A stretch of 64,000 nt of DNA from Pseudomonas abietaniphila (GTDB taxonomy: Bacteria; Pseudomonadota; Gammaproteobacteria; Pseudomonadales; Pseudomonadaceae), in NCBI RefSeq assembly GCF_039697315.1, contig NZ_CP155619.1:1736001-1800000 (forward strand), written 5' to 3'. A program made the translations under genes and the position numbers. Positions 8,652-16,947 of this stretch are shown here, one piece after another. Position 1 is the first letter of the stretch. Each line of letters begins with the position of its first letter. Below the pieces are notes generated by a model, which had not been told where the DNA came from, did not search any database, and was given only the letters and a program-made list of their open reading frames with translations.

Positions 8652-9418
8652 ATTCACAGCAATCGATTCATCGCGTCAGCCACGAAATCAAGCGCCGCAA
8701 ACTGGACGTGTTGCGCGTCACGGACCTTACGCCACGGATGCGCCGTGTGACCCTGCACGGACCTGAGCTGACCGGCTTCATCAGCCTCGGCACCGACGAC
8801 CACGTCAAACTGCTGTTCGCCACCACGCCAGAAGAACAGGCGGCGTTGGACAACTTCATGCCTGGCGCGAATGCGGACGGCCCAAAGCCTGCCATGCGCG
8901 ACTACACGCCCCGCCGCTATGACGCCGCGTCGGGAGAACTGGACATCGACTTCGTGCTGCACGGCGACGGCCCGGCCGCGACCTGGGCGGCGCAGGCGGC
9001 TGTCGGGCAGCACCTGTACATCGCTGGCCCACGCGGCTCGATGATCGTGCCGGACATGTTCGACAGTTACCTGTTGATCGGCGATGAGACCGCCCTGCCC
9101 GCCATCGCCCGGCGCCTGGAAGAACTGCCGGCCAATCGCCGTGCGCTGGTGGTGGTTGAGATCGAAGACGCCGCCGAGCGCCAGGCGTTGACAAGCCGCG
9201 CGCAAGTCGAAGTGATCTGGGTGCTGCGTGGTGAAGAGAGCCTGCTGGACGTGACGCGCCAGTTGACGCTGCCAGAGGGGAGTTTGTATGCCTGGGTCGC
9301 AACGGAGTCTGCGTTGTCACGCAAGGTTCGGCGGGTGCTGCTCGACGAATTCAAGCTTGATGAGGCGACCGTGAAAGCCGCGGGTTACTGGCGTCTGGCC
9401 GACACCGACGAAGCGTAA
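8648..9418 (+). CDS. yqjH: Siderophore-interacting protein, NADPH-dependent ferric-siderophore reductase (YqjH-like)
   Basis: This 256-residue cytoplasmic flavoprotein is of the SIP family, which releases iron from ferric siderophores by reduction. The FAD-binding beta-barrel spans about residues 10-125, with the RDYTPRRYD motif that contacts FAD near residue 92. The NAD(P)H domain follows, with GPRGSM and LLIGDETALPAI. The C-terminal AAGYWR motif is typical of the family. The start ATG overlaps the repressor stop codon by 4 bp, which implies translational coupling and control by that repressor. Excess nickel disturbs iron homeostasis in the E. coli system, a plausible reason for this pairing. 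Confidence 0.9.
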   Translation: MNSQQSIHRVSHEIKRRKLDVLRVTDLTPRMRRVTLHGPELTGFISLGTDDHVKLLFATTPEEQAALDNFMPGANADGPKPAMRDYTPRRYDAASGELDIDFVLHGDGPAATWAAQAAVGQHLYIAGPRGSMIVPDMFDSYLLIGDETALPAIARRLEELPANRRALVVVEIEDAAERQALTSRAQVEVIWVLRGEESLLDVTRQLTLPEGSLYAWVATESALSRKVRRVLLDEFKLDEATVKAAGYWRLADTDEA

Positions 9419-9462
9419 CGCGGCGTCTACCGTGGGCCTTCGCAGCAGCATGCAGTGAAGGC

Positions 9463-10128
9463 CTACCGATTCTGAACGCGACGAGCCTTGATTCTGTCGA
9501 TCAGCACGATCATCAGGCCGATCGCCACAAACCCCGCCAACACCCCTAAGGCGTTGATCAGTGCCTGGCCAAGGCCGAGCGTCCCGATGTCCAGAAACGG
9601 GTAGAGATAATCGCCAAAGGCGTTTCCCCGAAACAGCAGCCAGGCGAAGTACACCGCGGGATACGCAATCCACGCCAATACGTGCTTCAGGCCCAGCAAA
9701 CCCTTCGTAACGTACAGCCACCAATAACCGACAAACAGCAGCGGCATGACATCGTGCAGCAGCTCGTCGGCGAGCCACTGCCAGCCTTGCGGCGTCCACA
9801 AATGGCGCAGCAGCAGGTTGTAGGCGATGCTCACCAGAAGAATGCTGGTGGTGATGCCCGCACACACGATCGGGGATCGGAAAAAACGGTGCGCCGCGCC
9901 ATACCGTTCGGTGATGGCACAGGTCAGCGCCACGGCGACCAGCGTATTGGTCAACACGGTGAAGAAACTGAAAAAACGCACCAGCCCGCCCACCAGACTG
10001 GCCTGATCGGTCCAGCGTCCCCACAGGATCAAATACAGCTGCACCGCCAACGCGAACCAGCCAAGCACCGCGCCGGCAGTGGCGAGGCGGCGTTGTCCCG
10101 GCGCCAGGGTGAGCGTTTGGCTGTGCAT
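9463..10128 (-). CDS. Pr6Pr family membrane protein
   Basis: This 221-residue polytopic membrane protein has about six hydrophobic helices, starting with GAVLGWFALAVQLYLIL. Conserved polar features include FFTVLTNTLVA in the second helix, a His in LLRHLWTP and LLHDVMPLLFV in the middle. This pattern fits the Pr6Pr/FAR-17a-like group of integral membrane proteins. No catalytic function has been established for the bacterial group that I know of. It is convergent with the reductase gene, 44 bp away, and no operon partner is obvious; the downstream VF530 gene on the same strand lies 38 bp upstream of its start. Confidence 0.75.
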   Translation of the reverse strand: MHSQTLTLAPGQRRLATAGAVLGWFALAVQLYLILWGRWTDQASLVGGLVRFFSFFTVLTNTLVAVALTCAITERYGAAHRFFRSPIVCAGITTSILLVSIAYNLLLRHLWTPQGWQWLADELLHDVMPLLFVGYWWLYVTKGLLGLKHVLAWIAYPAVYFAWLLFRGNAFGDYLYPFLDIGTLGLGQALINALGVLAGFVAIGLMIVLIDRIKARRVQNR

Positions 10129-10165
10129 CTGATTCAGTCCTTGAAAGCGTTCGAGCGGGGTGCGA

Positions 10166-10393
10166 TCACCCGCGTTTGGTGCGTGCCAGTTTCACGTACA
10201 GGGCTTCGACCTTCTCGCGCGCCCAAGGTGTCTTGCGCAGAAACGTCAGGCTCGACTTGATGCTCGGGTCGCTCTTGAAGCAGCGAATGTCGATGCGCTC
10301 CGCCAGCCCCGACCACTCGTAGTGCTCGACCAGCGCGTTGAGGATCTGCTCCAGCGTCACGCCATGCAGCGGGTTGTTGTTGGGTGTGGTCAT
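10166..10393 (-). CDS. VF530 family DNA-binding protein (DUF2132)
   Basis: This small basic protein of 75 residues matches the VF530/DUF2132 family along its length. The N-terminus is [19 protein letters not shown] and the core is [31 protein letters not shown] family structure has a helical fold resembling DNA-binding HU-like helices, and DNA binding is inferred from that. It precedes the Pr6Pr gene on the same strand with 37 bp between them, so the two may be co-transcribed. The cellular role is unknown. Confidence 0.85.
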   Translation of the reverse strand: MTTPNNNPLHGVTLEQILNALVEHYEWSGLAERIDIRCFKSDPSIKSSLTFLRKTPWAREKVEALYVKLARTKRG

Positions 10394-10849
10394 GCCGGGC
10401 CTTTTGCACTTGATGAAGGGACACGTTGTCGCGAGGTGCGCACCTTAACGGAGCAATGGATGAGTGTGAAGAGATTGTAGAACGGGTTACAGGTTCAAGG
10501 TCGGCAGCGACCTGTGACGGGCTGCCGCCTATACATGCTGGAACGCCCAGCTTTCATCTGTACCGCCAGTGTAACGGTAGATGAGTGCCCGCCAGGCCAC
10601 GTCGTTCGCCCATCCTTATAGAGACTAAGGGATAGCGCTACCTCAAATTCCCCGCACTGTTACCAAAGCGGCAACTAATCATGTCGCAAATTCGACTTTT
10701 TAAAAAATCGTTAGGGCCCTATCATCGCCGGCGCTAAACACTGAAACGATTAATCCGTCTCTCCTTCGGACCCTTGCCGAGCATTTTTTACGCGCGGCGA
10801 GCAGCGTTTCCTTTGGCTTTTAGATTCCTCAAAAAAGAACTCGCCGCCT
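10394..10849. promoter_or_regulatory. Intergenic region upstream of oprB, with dyad 10693-10710
   Basis: This is a 456-bp divergent intergenic region without a convincing gene. It should hold the promoters of the VF530 gene (leftward) and oprB/gcd (rightward). The clearest structure is an AT-rich dyad CGACTTTTTAAAAAATCG at 10693-10710, symmetric except for one base pair. I found no match to the HexR or PtxS operator patterns I know. Confidence 0.35.
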
Positions 10850-12217
10850 ATGCCTACTCATCCGAAATGCCCCGCTTTAACGACCGCCAGACTGCTGACC
10901 GTACAAAGTGCAGCGCTGGTCACCCTCGGCTTTGCGGCCTGCGCCAACGCAGCGCCTGCATTCGACAGTGAGTCGCCGTGGATGCTGGGGGATTGGGGCG
11001 GCAAGCGCACCGAGCTGTCGCAACAGGGTTATGACTTCAAACTCGACACGGTCGTGGAAGTGGGTTCCAACCTGCACGGCGGCTACAACCACGATAAAGC
11101 CACTCGCTACAGCGATCAGTTCGCGCTAGGCGCGCACATGGACCTGCAGAAAATCCTCGGCTGGCATGACGCCGAATTCCAGTTGACGCTGACCAACCGC
11201 AACGGCGACAACATCAGCAACGACCGCGTTTCCGATCCGCGCGTCGGCACCATCTCCTCGTCCCAGGAAGTCTGGGGCCGTGGCAATGTCACTCGCCTCA
11301 CGGACCTGTGGTACCAGCAGAAATTTCTCGATCAGAAACTGAGCATCAAGGTCGGTCGTTTCAACGAGGGCGAAGACTTCAACACTTTCCCGTGCGACTT
11401 CCAGAACCTGGCGTTCTGTGGCTCGCAGGTCGGTAACTGGGGCGGCGGCATCTGGTACAACTGGCCGATCAGCCAGTGGGCGATGCGTGTCAAATACCAG
11501 CTCAACCCTGAGCTGTTCGTACAGATCGGCGCCTTCGAGCAGAACCCGTCGAACCTGGAAAACGACAACAACTTCAAGCTCAGCGGCAGTGGCACCCAAG
11601 GCGCGGTCTTGCCGGTGGAGCTGGTCTGGTCGCCGAAAGTCAACGACCTGCCGGGCGAATACCGTCTCGGCTACTACTACAGCACCGCCGACAGCAGCGA
11701 CGTCTACAAGGACAGCAACGGTCGCTATGCCGCGCTGAGCGGCGAAGACTACGCCTCTTCGTCCAGCAAACACGGCATGTGGCTGACCCTGCGCCAGCAG
11801 GTCACGAGCCTGGCCAGCGACAATAGCCGCGGGCTGAGCCTGTTCGCCAACGGCACGCTGCACGACAAAAAAACCAACATGATCGACAACTTCGTGGCCT
11901 TGGGCGCGACCTATAAGGGTCCGTTCGATGCGCGCCCGCAGGATGATCTCGGCCTGGCCGTGAGCCGTATTCATGTGAACCCGGCGTATCGCAAGAACAT
12001 CAACCTGCGTAATCAGGCCGACAGCGTGTCGGACTACAACGACCCGGCCTTCCTGCCCGTGCAGGACACCGAATACAACGCCGAACTGTACTACGGCGTT
12101 CACCTGACCAACTGGCTGACCGTGCGCCCCAACCTGCAATTCATCCGTCATCCGGGCGGCGTGAACCAGGTCGATGACGCGCTGGTGGCCGGACTCAAGA
12201 TCCAATCTTCGTTCTGA
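10850..12217 (+). CDS. oprB: OprB-type carbohydrate-selective porin
   Basis: This outer-membrane porin precursor is 455 residues long. The signal peptide is residues 1-34, ending in ANA-AP. The mature N-terminus has the OprB hallmark ESPWMLGDWGGKRTEL, followed by alternating hydrophobic/polar beta-strands and a C-terminal Phe (KIQSSF) for Bam recognition. OprB lets glucose and other sugars cross the outer membrane under carbon limitation. The gene lies 128 bp upstream of gcd in the same direction, so sugar entry and periplasmic oxidation are physically linked. It has no strong Shine-Dalgarno sequence; ATG 10850 is chosen because it gives a complete signal peptide. Confidence 0.9.
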   Translation: MPTHPKCPALTTARLLTVQSAALVTLGFAACANAAPAFDSESPWMLGDWGGKRTELSQQGYDFKLDTVVEVGSNLHGGYNHDKATRYSDQFALGAHMDLQKILGWHDAEFQLTLTNRNGDNISNDRVSDPRVGTISSSQEVWGRGNVTRLTDLWYQQKFLDQKLSIKVGRFNEGEDFNTFPCDFQNLAFCGSQVGNWGGGIWYNWPISQWAMRVKYQLNPELFVQIGAFEQNPSNLENDNNFKLSGSGTQGAVLPVELVWSPKVNDLPGEYRLGYYYSTADSSDVYKDSNGRYAALSGEDYASSSSKHGMWLTLRQQVTSLASDNSRGLSLFANGTLHDKKTNMIDNFVALGATYKGPFDARPQDDLGLAVSRIHVNPAYRKNINLRNQADSVSDYNDPAFLPVQDTEYNAELYYGVHLTNWLTVRPNLQFIRHPGGVNQVDDALVAGLKIQSSF

Positions 12218-12345
12218 TCGGCTTATTTAAACTTTCTGAATCCCGTTTCAGGAACTAGCGTGAATGAAGCGGATTCAAACGGTTCGAGTCGATCAGACGA
12301 AAAGAACAAAGCGTCAACCACTTAATCGTTACGGAGTACGACAAT

Positions 12346-14766
12346 ATGAGCACTGACGGTGCTTTCGGTAAGGGTCGCCTGCTACCGAGCTTGCTCGGGC
12401 TGGTGATTCTGGTGATGGGCCTGGCCTTGTTGGCCGGGGGTATCAAACTGCTGACACTGGGCGGGTCGCTGTACTACCTGCTGACCGGTATCGGCTTCGT
12501 CATCACTGGCGTATTGCTGATCATGGGCCGTCGCTCGGCCCTGGGTCTGTTTGCGCTGGTGCTGTTCGCGAGCACGGTCTGGGCGCTCTGGGAAGTCGGC
12601 CTGGACTGGTGGCAGTTGGTGCCACGTCTGTCGCTGTGGTTCGTACTCGGCATTGTCATGCTGCTGCCATGGTTCCGTCGCCCTCTGCTGCGCGGCCAGC
12701 CAGGCGGCATGCCGACCGTTGCATTGAGCATCGCCGTGGTCCTGGCCGGTCTGACGGCTCTGGCCAGTCAGTTCACCAGCCCGGGTGAAATCAAAGGCAC
12801 GCTGGACCGTGACGACGCAGGCGTGGCCTACGATCCTCAGCCAATGCCCGATGGCGACTGGCAGGCGTACGGCCGTTCCGAGCACGGCAATCGTTACTCG
12901 CCACTGAAGCAGATCACCCCAGAAAACGTCGGCAAGCTGCAAGAAGCCTGGCGCATTCGCACCGGCGACCTGCCAACGGCAGAAGACCCGGTCGAGCTGA
13001 CCAACGAAAACACCCCGCTCAAGGTCAACGGGATGATCTACGCCTGTACACCTCACAGCAAGGTGCTGGCGCTGGACCCTGACACCGGCAAGACGATCTG
13101 GTCGTACGACCCGCAGATCTCCAAGGAAGGCGCCAAGAACTTCACCGGCTGGGCGCACATGACCTGCCGTGGTGTTTCGTACTACGACGAAGCGGCCTAC
13201 GCCAAATCCGACGTTGGCGCACCGGCTGCCGCGCTGTCGCCAGCGGGTACTGCCATCGCTGCTTCGTGCCCGCGTCGTCTGTACCTGCCGACGGCCGATG
13301 CTCGCTTGATCGCGCTGAACGCCGACACCGGTAAAGTCTGCGAAGACTTCGCCAACAAAGGTGCGATCGATCTGCGCGCCAACATCGGTCCCTTCACGGC
13401 CGGTGGTTACTACGCCACTTCCCCTGCCGCGATCACACGTAACCTGATCATCATCGGCGGCCACGTGACCGACAACGAGTCGACCAACGAGCCATCGGGC
13501 GTGATCCGTGCCTACGACGTGCACGACGGCAAGCTGGTGTGGAACTGGGACCCGAACAACCCGGACGCCACCGCACCCATTGCTGCCGACCAGTTCTATT
13601 CGCGCAACGCGCCGAACATGTGGTCGCTGGCCAGTGTCGACGAGAATCTGGGCCTGGTGTTCCTGCCTTTGGGCAACCAGATGCCTGACCAGTACGGCGG
13701 CGACCGCACCCCTGGCGCCGAGAAATTCAGCGCAGGTCTGGTCGCGCTGGACGTCAACACCGGTAAGGTGCGCTGGAACTACCAGTTCACTCACCATGAC
13801 CTGTGGGACATGGACGTACCGAGCCAGCCAACGCTGATCAACCTGAAAACCAAGGACGGCGTGAAGCCGGCCGTGATTCAGCCGACCAAGCAAGGCAGTC
13901 TGTACGTGCTGGACCGTCGCGACGGTACGCCGATCGTGCCGATCGACGAAGTTCCGGCGCCGACCGGTGCTGCGCAAGGCGACCACACGTCGCCGACTCA
14001 GGCGCGTTCGCAGCTGAACATGCTGCCACCTGAGCTGACCGAAAAATCCATGTGGGGCGCCACCGCGTTCGACCAGATGCTGTGCCGCATCCAGTTCAAG
14101 GAACTGCGTTACGAAGGTCAGTACACGCCTCCGTCGGAACAGGGCAGCATCGTCTATCCGGGTAACGTCGGTGTGTTCAACTGGGGCGCCGTGTCGGTCG
14201 ATCCGGTTCGTCAGCTGATGTTCACCAGCCCGAACTACATGGCCTTCGTTTCCAAGCTGGTGCCACGCGCCAAAGTGGAAGCCGGCAGCAAGCGTGAAAG
14301 CGAAACCAGCGGCGTGCAGCCGAACACCGGCGCGCCATACGCGGTGATCATGCACCCACTGATGTCGCAGATCGGCATTCCATGCCAGGCCCCGTCGTGG
14401 GGTAACGTTGCGGCCGTCGACCTGACCACCAATCAGGTGATCTGGAAGCACAAGAACGGCACCACCCGCGACAACACGCCAGTGCCTATCGGCCTGCCGG
14501 TCGGTGTACCGAGCATGGGCGGTTCGATGGTCACGGCAGGTGGCGTCGGCTTCCTGGCCGGCACCCTGGACCAGTACCTGCGTGCCTATGACGTGAAAAC
14601 CGGTAAAGAGCTGTTCGCCGGACGTCTGCCAGCAGGCGGCCAGGCGACCCCGATGACCTACACCGGCAAGGACGGCAAGCAATACGTGCTGATCGTCGCC
14701 GGCGGCCACGGCTCGCTGGGCACCCGCATGGGCGACTACATCATTGCCTACAAACTCCCGGAGTGA
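12346..14766 (+). CDS. gcd: Membrane-bound PQQ-dependent glucose dehydrogenase
   Basis: This inner-membrane quinoprotein oxidises glucose to gluconolactone in the periplasm and passes electrons to ubiquinone. It has 806 residues, the usual Gcd length. The N-terminal 150 residues hold five membrane helices. The periplasmic part is an eight-bladed PQQ propeller starting near 170 (AYGRSEHGNRYSPLKQI), with WNYQFTHHDLWDMDVPSQP, where the PQQ/metal site is expected, and the C-terminal YIIAYKLPE. GGAG at 12332-12335 serves as ribosome-binding site. Together with OprB it forms the direct oxidative route of sugar uptake. A strong terminator follows at 14804-14837. The product gluconate can acidify the surroundings and dissolve phosphate. 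Confidence 0.95.
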   Translation: MSTDGAFGKGRLLPSLLGLVILVMGLALLAGGIKLLTLGGSLYYLLTGIGFVITGVLLIMGRRSALGLFALVLFASTVWALWEVGLDWWQLVPRLSLWFVLGIVMLLPWFRRPLLRGQPGGMPTVALSIAVVLAGLTALASQFTSPGEIKGTLDRDDAGVAYDPQPMPDGDWQAYGRSEHGNRYSPLKQITPENVGKLQEAWRIRTGDLPTAEDPVELTNENTPLKVNGMIYACTPHSKVLALDPDTGKTIWSYDPQISKEGAKNFTGWAHMTCRGVSYYDEAAYAKSDVGAPAAALSPAGTAIAASCPRRLYLPTADARLIALNADTGKVCEDFANKGAIDLRANIGPFTAGGYYATSPAAITRNLIIIGGHVTDNESTNEPSGVIRAYDVHDGKLVWNWDPNNPDATAPIAADQFYSRNAPNMWSLASVDENLGLVFLPLGNQMPDQYGGDRTPGAEKFSAGLVALDVNTGKVRWNYQFTHHDLWDMDVPSQPTLINLKTKDGVKPAVIQPTKQGSLYVLDRRDGTPIVPIDEVPAPTGAAQGDHTSPTQARSQLNMLPPELTEKSMWGATAFDQMLCRIQFKELRYEGQYTPPSEQGSIVYPGNVGVFNWGAVSVDPVRQLMFTSPNYMAFVSKLVPRAKVEAGSKRESETSGVQPNTGAPYAVIMHPLMSQIGIPCQAPSWGNVAAVDLTTNQVIWKHKNGTTRDNTPVPIGLPVGVPSMGGSMVTAGGVGFLAGTLDQYLRAYDVKTGKELFAGRLPAGGQATPMTYTGKDGKQYVLIVAGGHGSLGTRMGDYIIAYKLPE

Positions 14767-14803
14767 TCGGCCGCGGTAAGCGATGAAGTAGTGCAGTAAA
14801 AGG

Positions 14804-14837
14804 AAAGGCGGTCATCCCAAGATGACCGCCTTTTTTT
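14804..14837 (+). terminator. Intrinsic terminator after gcd
   Basis: AAAGGCGGTCATC (14804-14816) pairs perfectly with GATGACCGCCTTT (14821-14833) around a CCAA loop, and the second arm runs into a T-rich tract. It lies 38 bp after the gcd stop codon. Confidence 0.95.
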
Positions 14838-14879
14838 GTATCCCGAGCCTCACCGCCTGCCCTCTCCTCGACGCGCTGC

Positions 14880-15602
14880 TGCCTGTAGGGCGTACAGATC
14901 ATGCCAAGAACCGCATCGCTTTTGCCCGCAGGACGTGCAGATCATTTCACGCACAGCACTGCTTCTGCCCGTAGAGCGTAGGAGCGTGGCTTGTCGCGCG
15001 ATCTGCCGGGAACCGGCAGCAAGACCGGTGCATGCGGTGTGTCAGTACAACCGAGTCGTCTGATTTTGCTACCGCTGCGCGGCAGATCACGGGACAAGCC
15101 GCGCTCCTACGGCCCCGGCCAGAATCAAAAGCCGTGAGCCTCTACGATCAGCCTCTGCCCGCAGGGCGTAGGAGCGTGGCTTGTCCCGCGATCTGCCGGG
15201 AACCGGCAGCAAGACCGGTGCGTGCGGTGTAACTGGCACAACCTCGCTTCTGCCCGGAGGGCGTAGGAGCGCGCTTGCCCGCGATCTGCCGGGGACCGGC
15301 AGCAAGACCGGTGCATGCGGTGTGTCAGTACAACCGAGTCGTCTGATTTTGCTACCGCTGCGCGGCAGATCGCGGGACAAGCCGCGCTCCTACGGCCTCC
15401 GGCCAGAATCAAAAGCCATGACACGCCGCTTCTGCACGAAGAGCGTGAAGATCATGCCAAGCACTGCATCGCTTCTGCCCGCAGGGCGTAGGAGCGTGGC
15501 TTGTGTCTGGGCCGCATCCGGACGATCTGCCGGGAACCGGCAGCAAGACCGGTGCGTGCGGTGTGACTGGCACAACCTCGCTTCTGCCCGGAGGGCGTAG
15601 GA
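14880..15602. repeat. Nested cluster of long REP-type palindromic elements (family B)
   Basis: There is no gene here. At least four copies of a forward arm (GTAGGAGCGTGGCTTGTCCC followed by GCGATCTGCCGGGAACCGGC) begin near 14975, 15170, 15260 and 15485. Two matching reverse arms (GGCAGATCGCGGGACAAGCC, CGCTCCTACGG) end near 15111 and 15395. Elements 14961-15130 and 15246-15417 are complete palindromic pairs. The pieces at 15151-15245 and 15471-15602 are half copies, the last interrupted by a short foreign stretch around 15505-15522. Spacer words such as AGATCATGCCAAG also recur (14897, 15450). The same family occurs once more at 22697-22861. Confidence 0.9.
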
Positions 15603-15612
15603 GAGACCGGGC

Positions 15613-16044
15613 TTACTTCTCGATCACTTCCCCACGCTGGGGCGCCAATCTTGCGATGAACCGGTTCTGGGTCGGCACCGGAATATGCTGGTCGTCCATC
15701 GCGTCGATAAGGTTTTCCACCAGGGCGTTGAAATCACTGCGGCTCAAATTCAAACCCTTATGCGCCTCTTCCAGGGTGTCGCCCGTGTAGGTGCAAGGCC
15801 CGCCAGCCTCAACGCAAAACTTCTCCACCAGCTTGTCGCGCACCCTGACGATGTCGACTTTGGCGAAGTATTTGTAGATCCGGTCATCCTTGGCGATGTG
15901 CAACAGCATGCCTTCGACGATCTTTTGAATCCCCGGACGCTCGCCCAAGGCGTGATACAGGCTGTCATCCTTCGGCGGTTGCTGCGCACAGCCCACCAGC
16001 AACGCGAGGGTCAAAACGCCAATCCACTGCAACGGTCGTATCAT
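15613..16044 (-). CDS. Group 1 truncated haemoglobin, predicted lipoprotein
   Basis: This 143-residue protein has a lipoprotein signal peptide with lipobox LLVGC at about residues 15-19, so the product should be anchored in a membrane facing the periplasm. That is unusual, since most truncated haemoglobins are cytoplasmic. The globin core follows (LYHALGERPGIQKIVEGMLL, then FAKVDIVRVRDKLVEKFCVE). H95 in EEAHKGLNL is at the position of the proximal haem ligand. Haem-bound O2 or NO chemistry is the likely role. The ATG overlaps the TGA of the upstream DUF3034 gene at 16044, so the four leftward genes from 19970 to 15613 look translationally coupled. Confidence 0.9.
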   Translation of the reverse strand: MIRPLQWIGVLTLALLVGCAQQPPKDDSLYHALGERPGIQKIVEGMLLHIAKDDRIYKYFAKVDIVRVRDKLVEKFCVEAGGPCTYTGDTLEEAHKGLNLSRSDFNALVENLIDAMDDQHIPVPTQNRFIARLAPQRGEVIEK

Positions 16045-16934
16045 CAGAAGCTCCCCTGAACCGACAGATACGTGCCGTTCTGATTGTCCAGCGTCGCGAT
16101 TTCGCCGAGGCGTACGTAGGCCAGCACCACAGAGACATGCTTATTGGGGAACCAGCCGACGAACATGTCAGCCCAATCGCTTTCACCGGCAAATGACAGG
16201 TTGTCCGGCTTCTCCCGATACTCGACGCCGACCGCCCAACGCGGGTTGAACAGCAGCGCCACCGAGCCTTCCTTCAGGACGCTGCGGGTGTCCCGGCGAT
16301 CACCGCCAAAACCCAACAGCCCGGTTTCATTGGCCCGGCTGTAACGCACCCCGCCGTTGACTACCACGTTGTAGCCAAACGCAGCACCCATGAACAAACG
16401 GCTGGCCGTGAGGTAACCCTCCACGTCCGAATCACGCCGAGCGCCAACAAGGCTCGGGATCAGGAAATCGTTCTGATGTTTGTACTCAAGCCCCACGGAG
16501 ACTTGAGGCAACTGGTCGTAGATCAGGTCGCCAAACAGGCGCACCTTAACCCCGAAAATATCCTGCGAGAGATTGTCCTCAGGCAGGCTCAGCTTGTGGA
16601 CCAGCGAGCCCAGATCAAAGCGTTGATGCGCGTAGGAGACTTCCACCCGGTTGCCGTAAGAAACCGCCATGCCTGCCACATCCAGCGTGTAGTCCGGGAG
16701 ATTGATGTGGGTCGCAAACACGTTCGCGCCCCATTCGCCTTGCTCGCCATAACCGGCCAGCACCGCCCACGGAATGATCCCGCCCCCGGCGCCGCCTTCG
16801 ATGCTGCTGGCGCCACCGGTCGCGATCAGACGTCCCTGATCGGCGTTAACAAAAGGCGCCGTCGCGCCCACGCAACTGCCCACTACACTTGCCAACACCA
16901 CAGGGCTGAAAACAGCCGAGAGACTACGTGCCAT
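16044..16934 (-). CDS. DUF3034 family outer-membrane-like protein
   Basis: This 296-residue protein has a cleavable signal peptide (about residues 1-24, ending GATA). The rest is made of alternating amphipathic strands rich in Gly, Tyr and Val, with a C-terminal Phe (LSVQGSF), as in a small outer-membrane beta-barrel. The motif GRLIATGGASSIEGGAGGGI near the mature N-terminus is typical of DUF3034. The function is not known. The gene sits between the c-di-GMP phosphodiesterase and the haemoglobin lipoprotein and overlaps the latter by 1 bp, so it is probably the outer-membrane partner of that system. Confidence 0.85.
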   Translation of the reverse strand: MARSLSAVFSPVVLASVVGSCVGATAPFVNADQGRLIATGGASSIEGGAGGGIIPWAVLAGYGEQGEWGANVFATHINLPDYTLDVAGMAVSYGNRVEVSYAHQRFDLGSLVHKLSLPEDNLSQDIFGVKVRLFGDLIYDQLPQVSVGLEYKHQNDFLIPSLVGARRDSDVEGYLTASRLFMGAAFGYNVVVNGGVRYSRANETGLLGFGGDRRDTRSVLKEGSVALLFNPRWAVGVEYREKPDNLSFAGESDWADMFVGWFPNKHVSVVLAYVRLGEIATLDNQNGTYLSVQGSF

Positions 16935-16947
16935 AAACGCGAACCAA

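Noticed and set aside
9435..9463. Hairpin GGCCTTC / GAAGGCC between the convergent yqjH-like and Pr6Pr genes.
   Set aside because: The stem is 7 bp with a 15-nt loop and no T-run, and it overlaps the Pr6Pr stop codon; too weak to call a terminator.
12382..14709. A 775-codon frame antisense to gcd.
   Set aside because: It mirrors the third-position GC bias of gcd; its product is His/Gln/Arg-rich low-complexity. The same applies to the long antisense frames opposite lepA (29858-31687), lon (21241-22614), mucD (31926-33257), the carboxylase (58646-59671) and opgC (1448-2797).
14880..15602. Short frames of 60-140 codons within the family B repeats.
   Set aside because: They contain repeated peptides copied from the palindromes (such as SRDLPGTGSKTGACGV) and are on both strands alike, so they are translation artefacts of the repeats.
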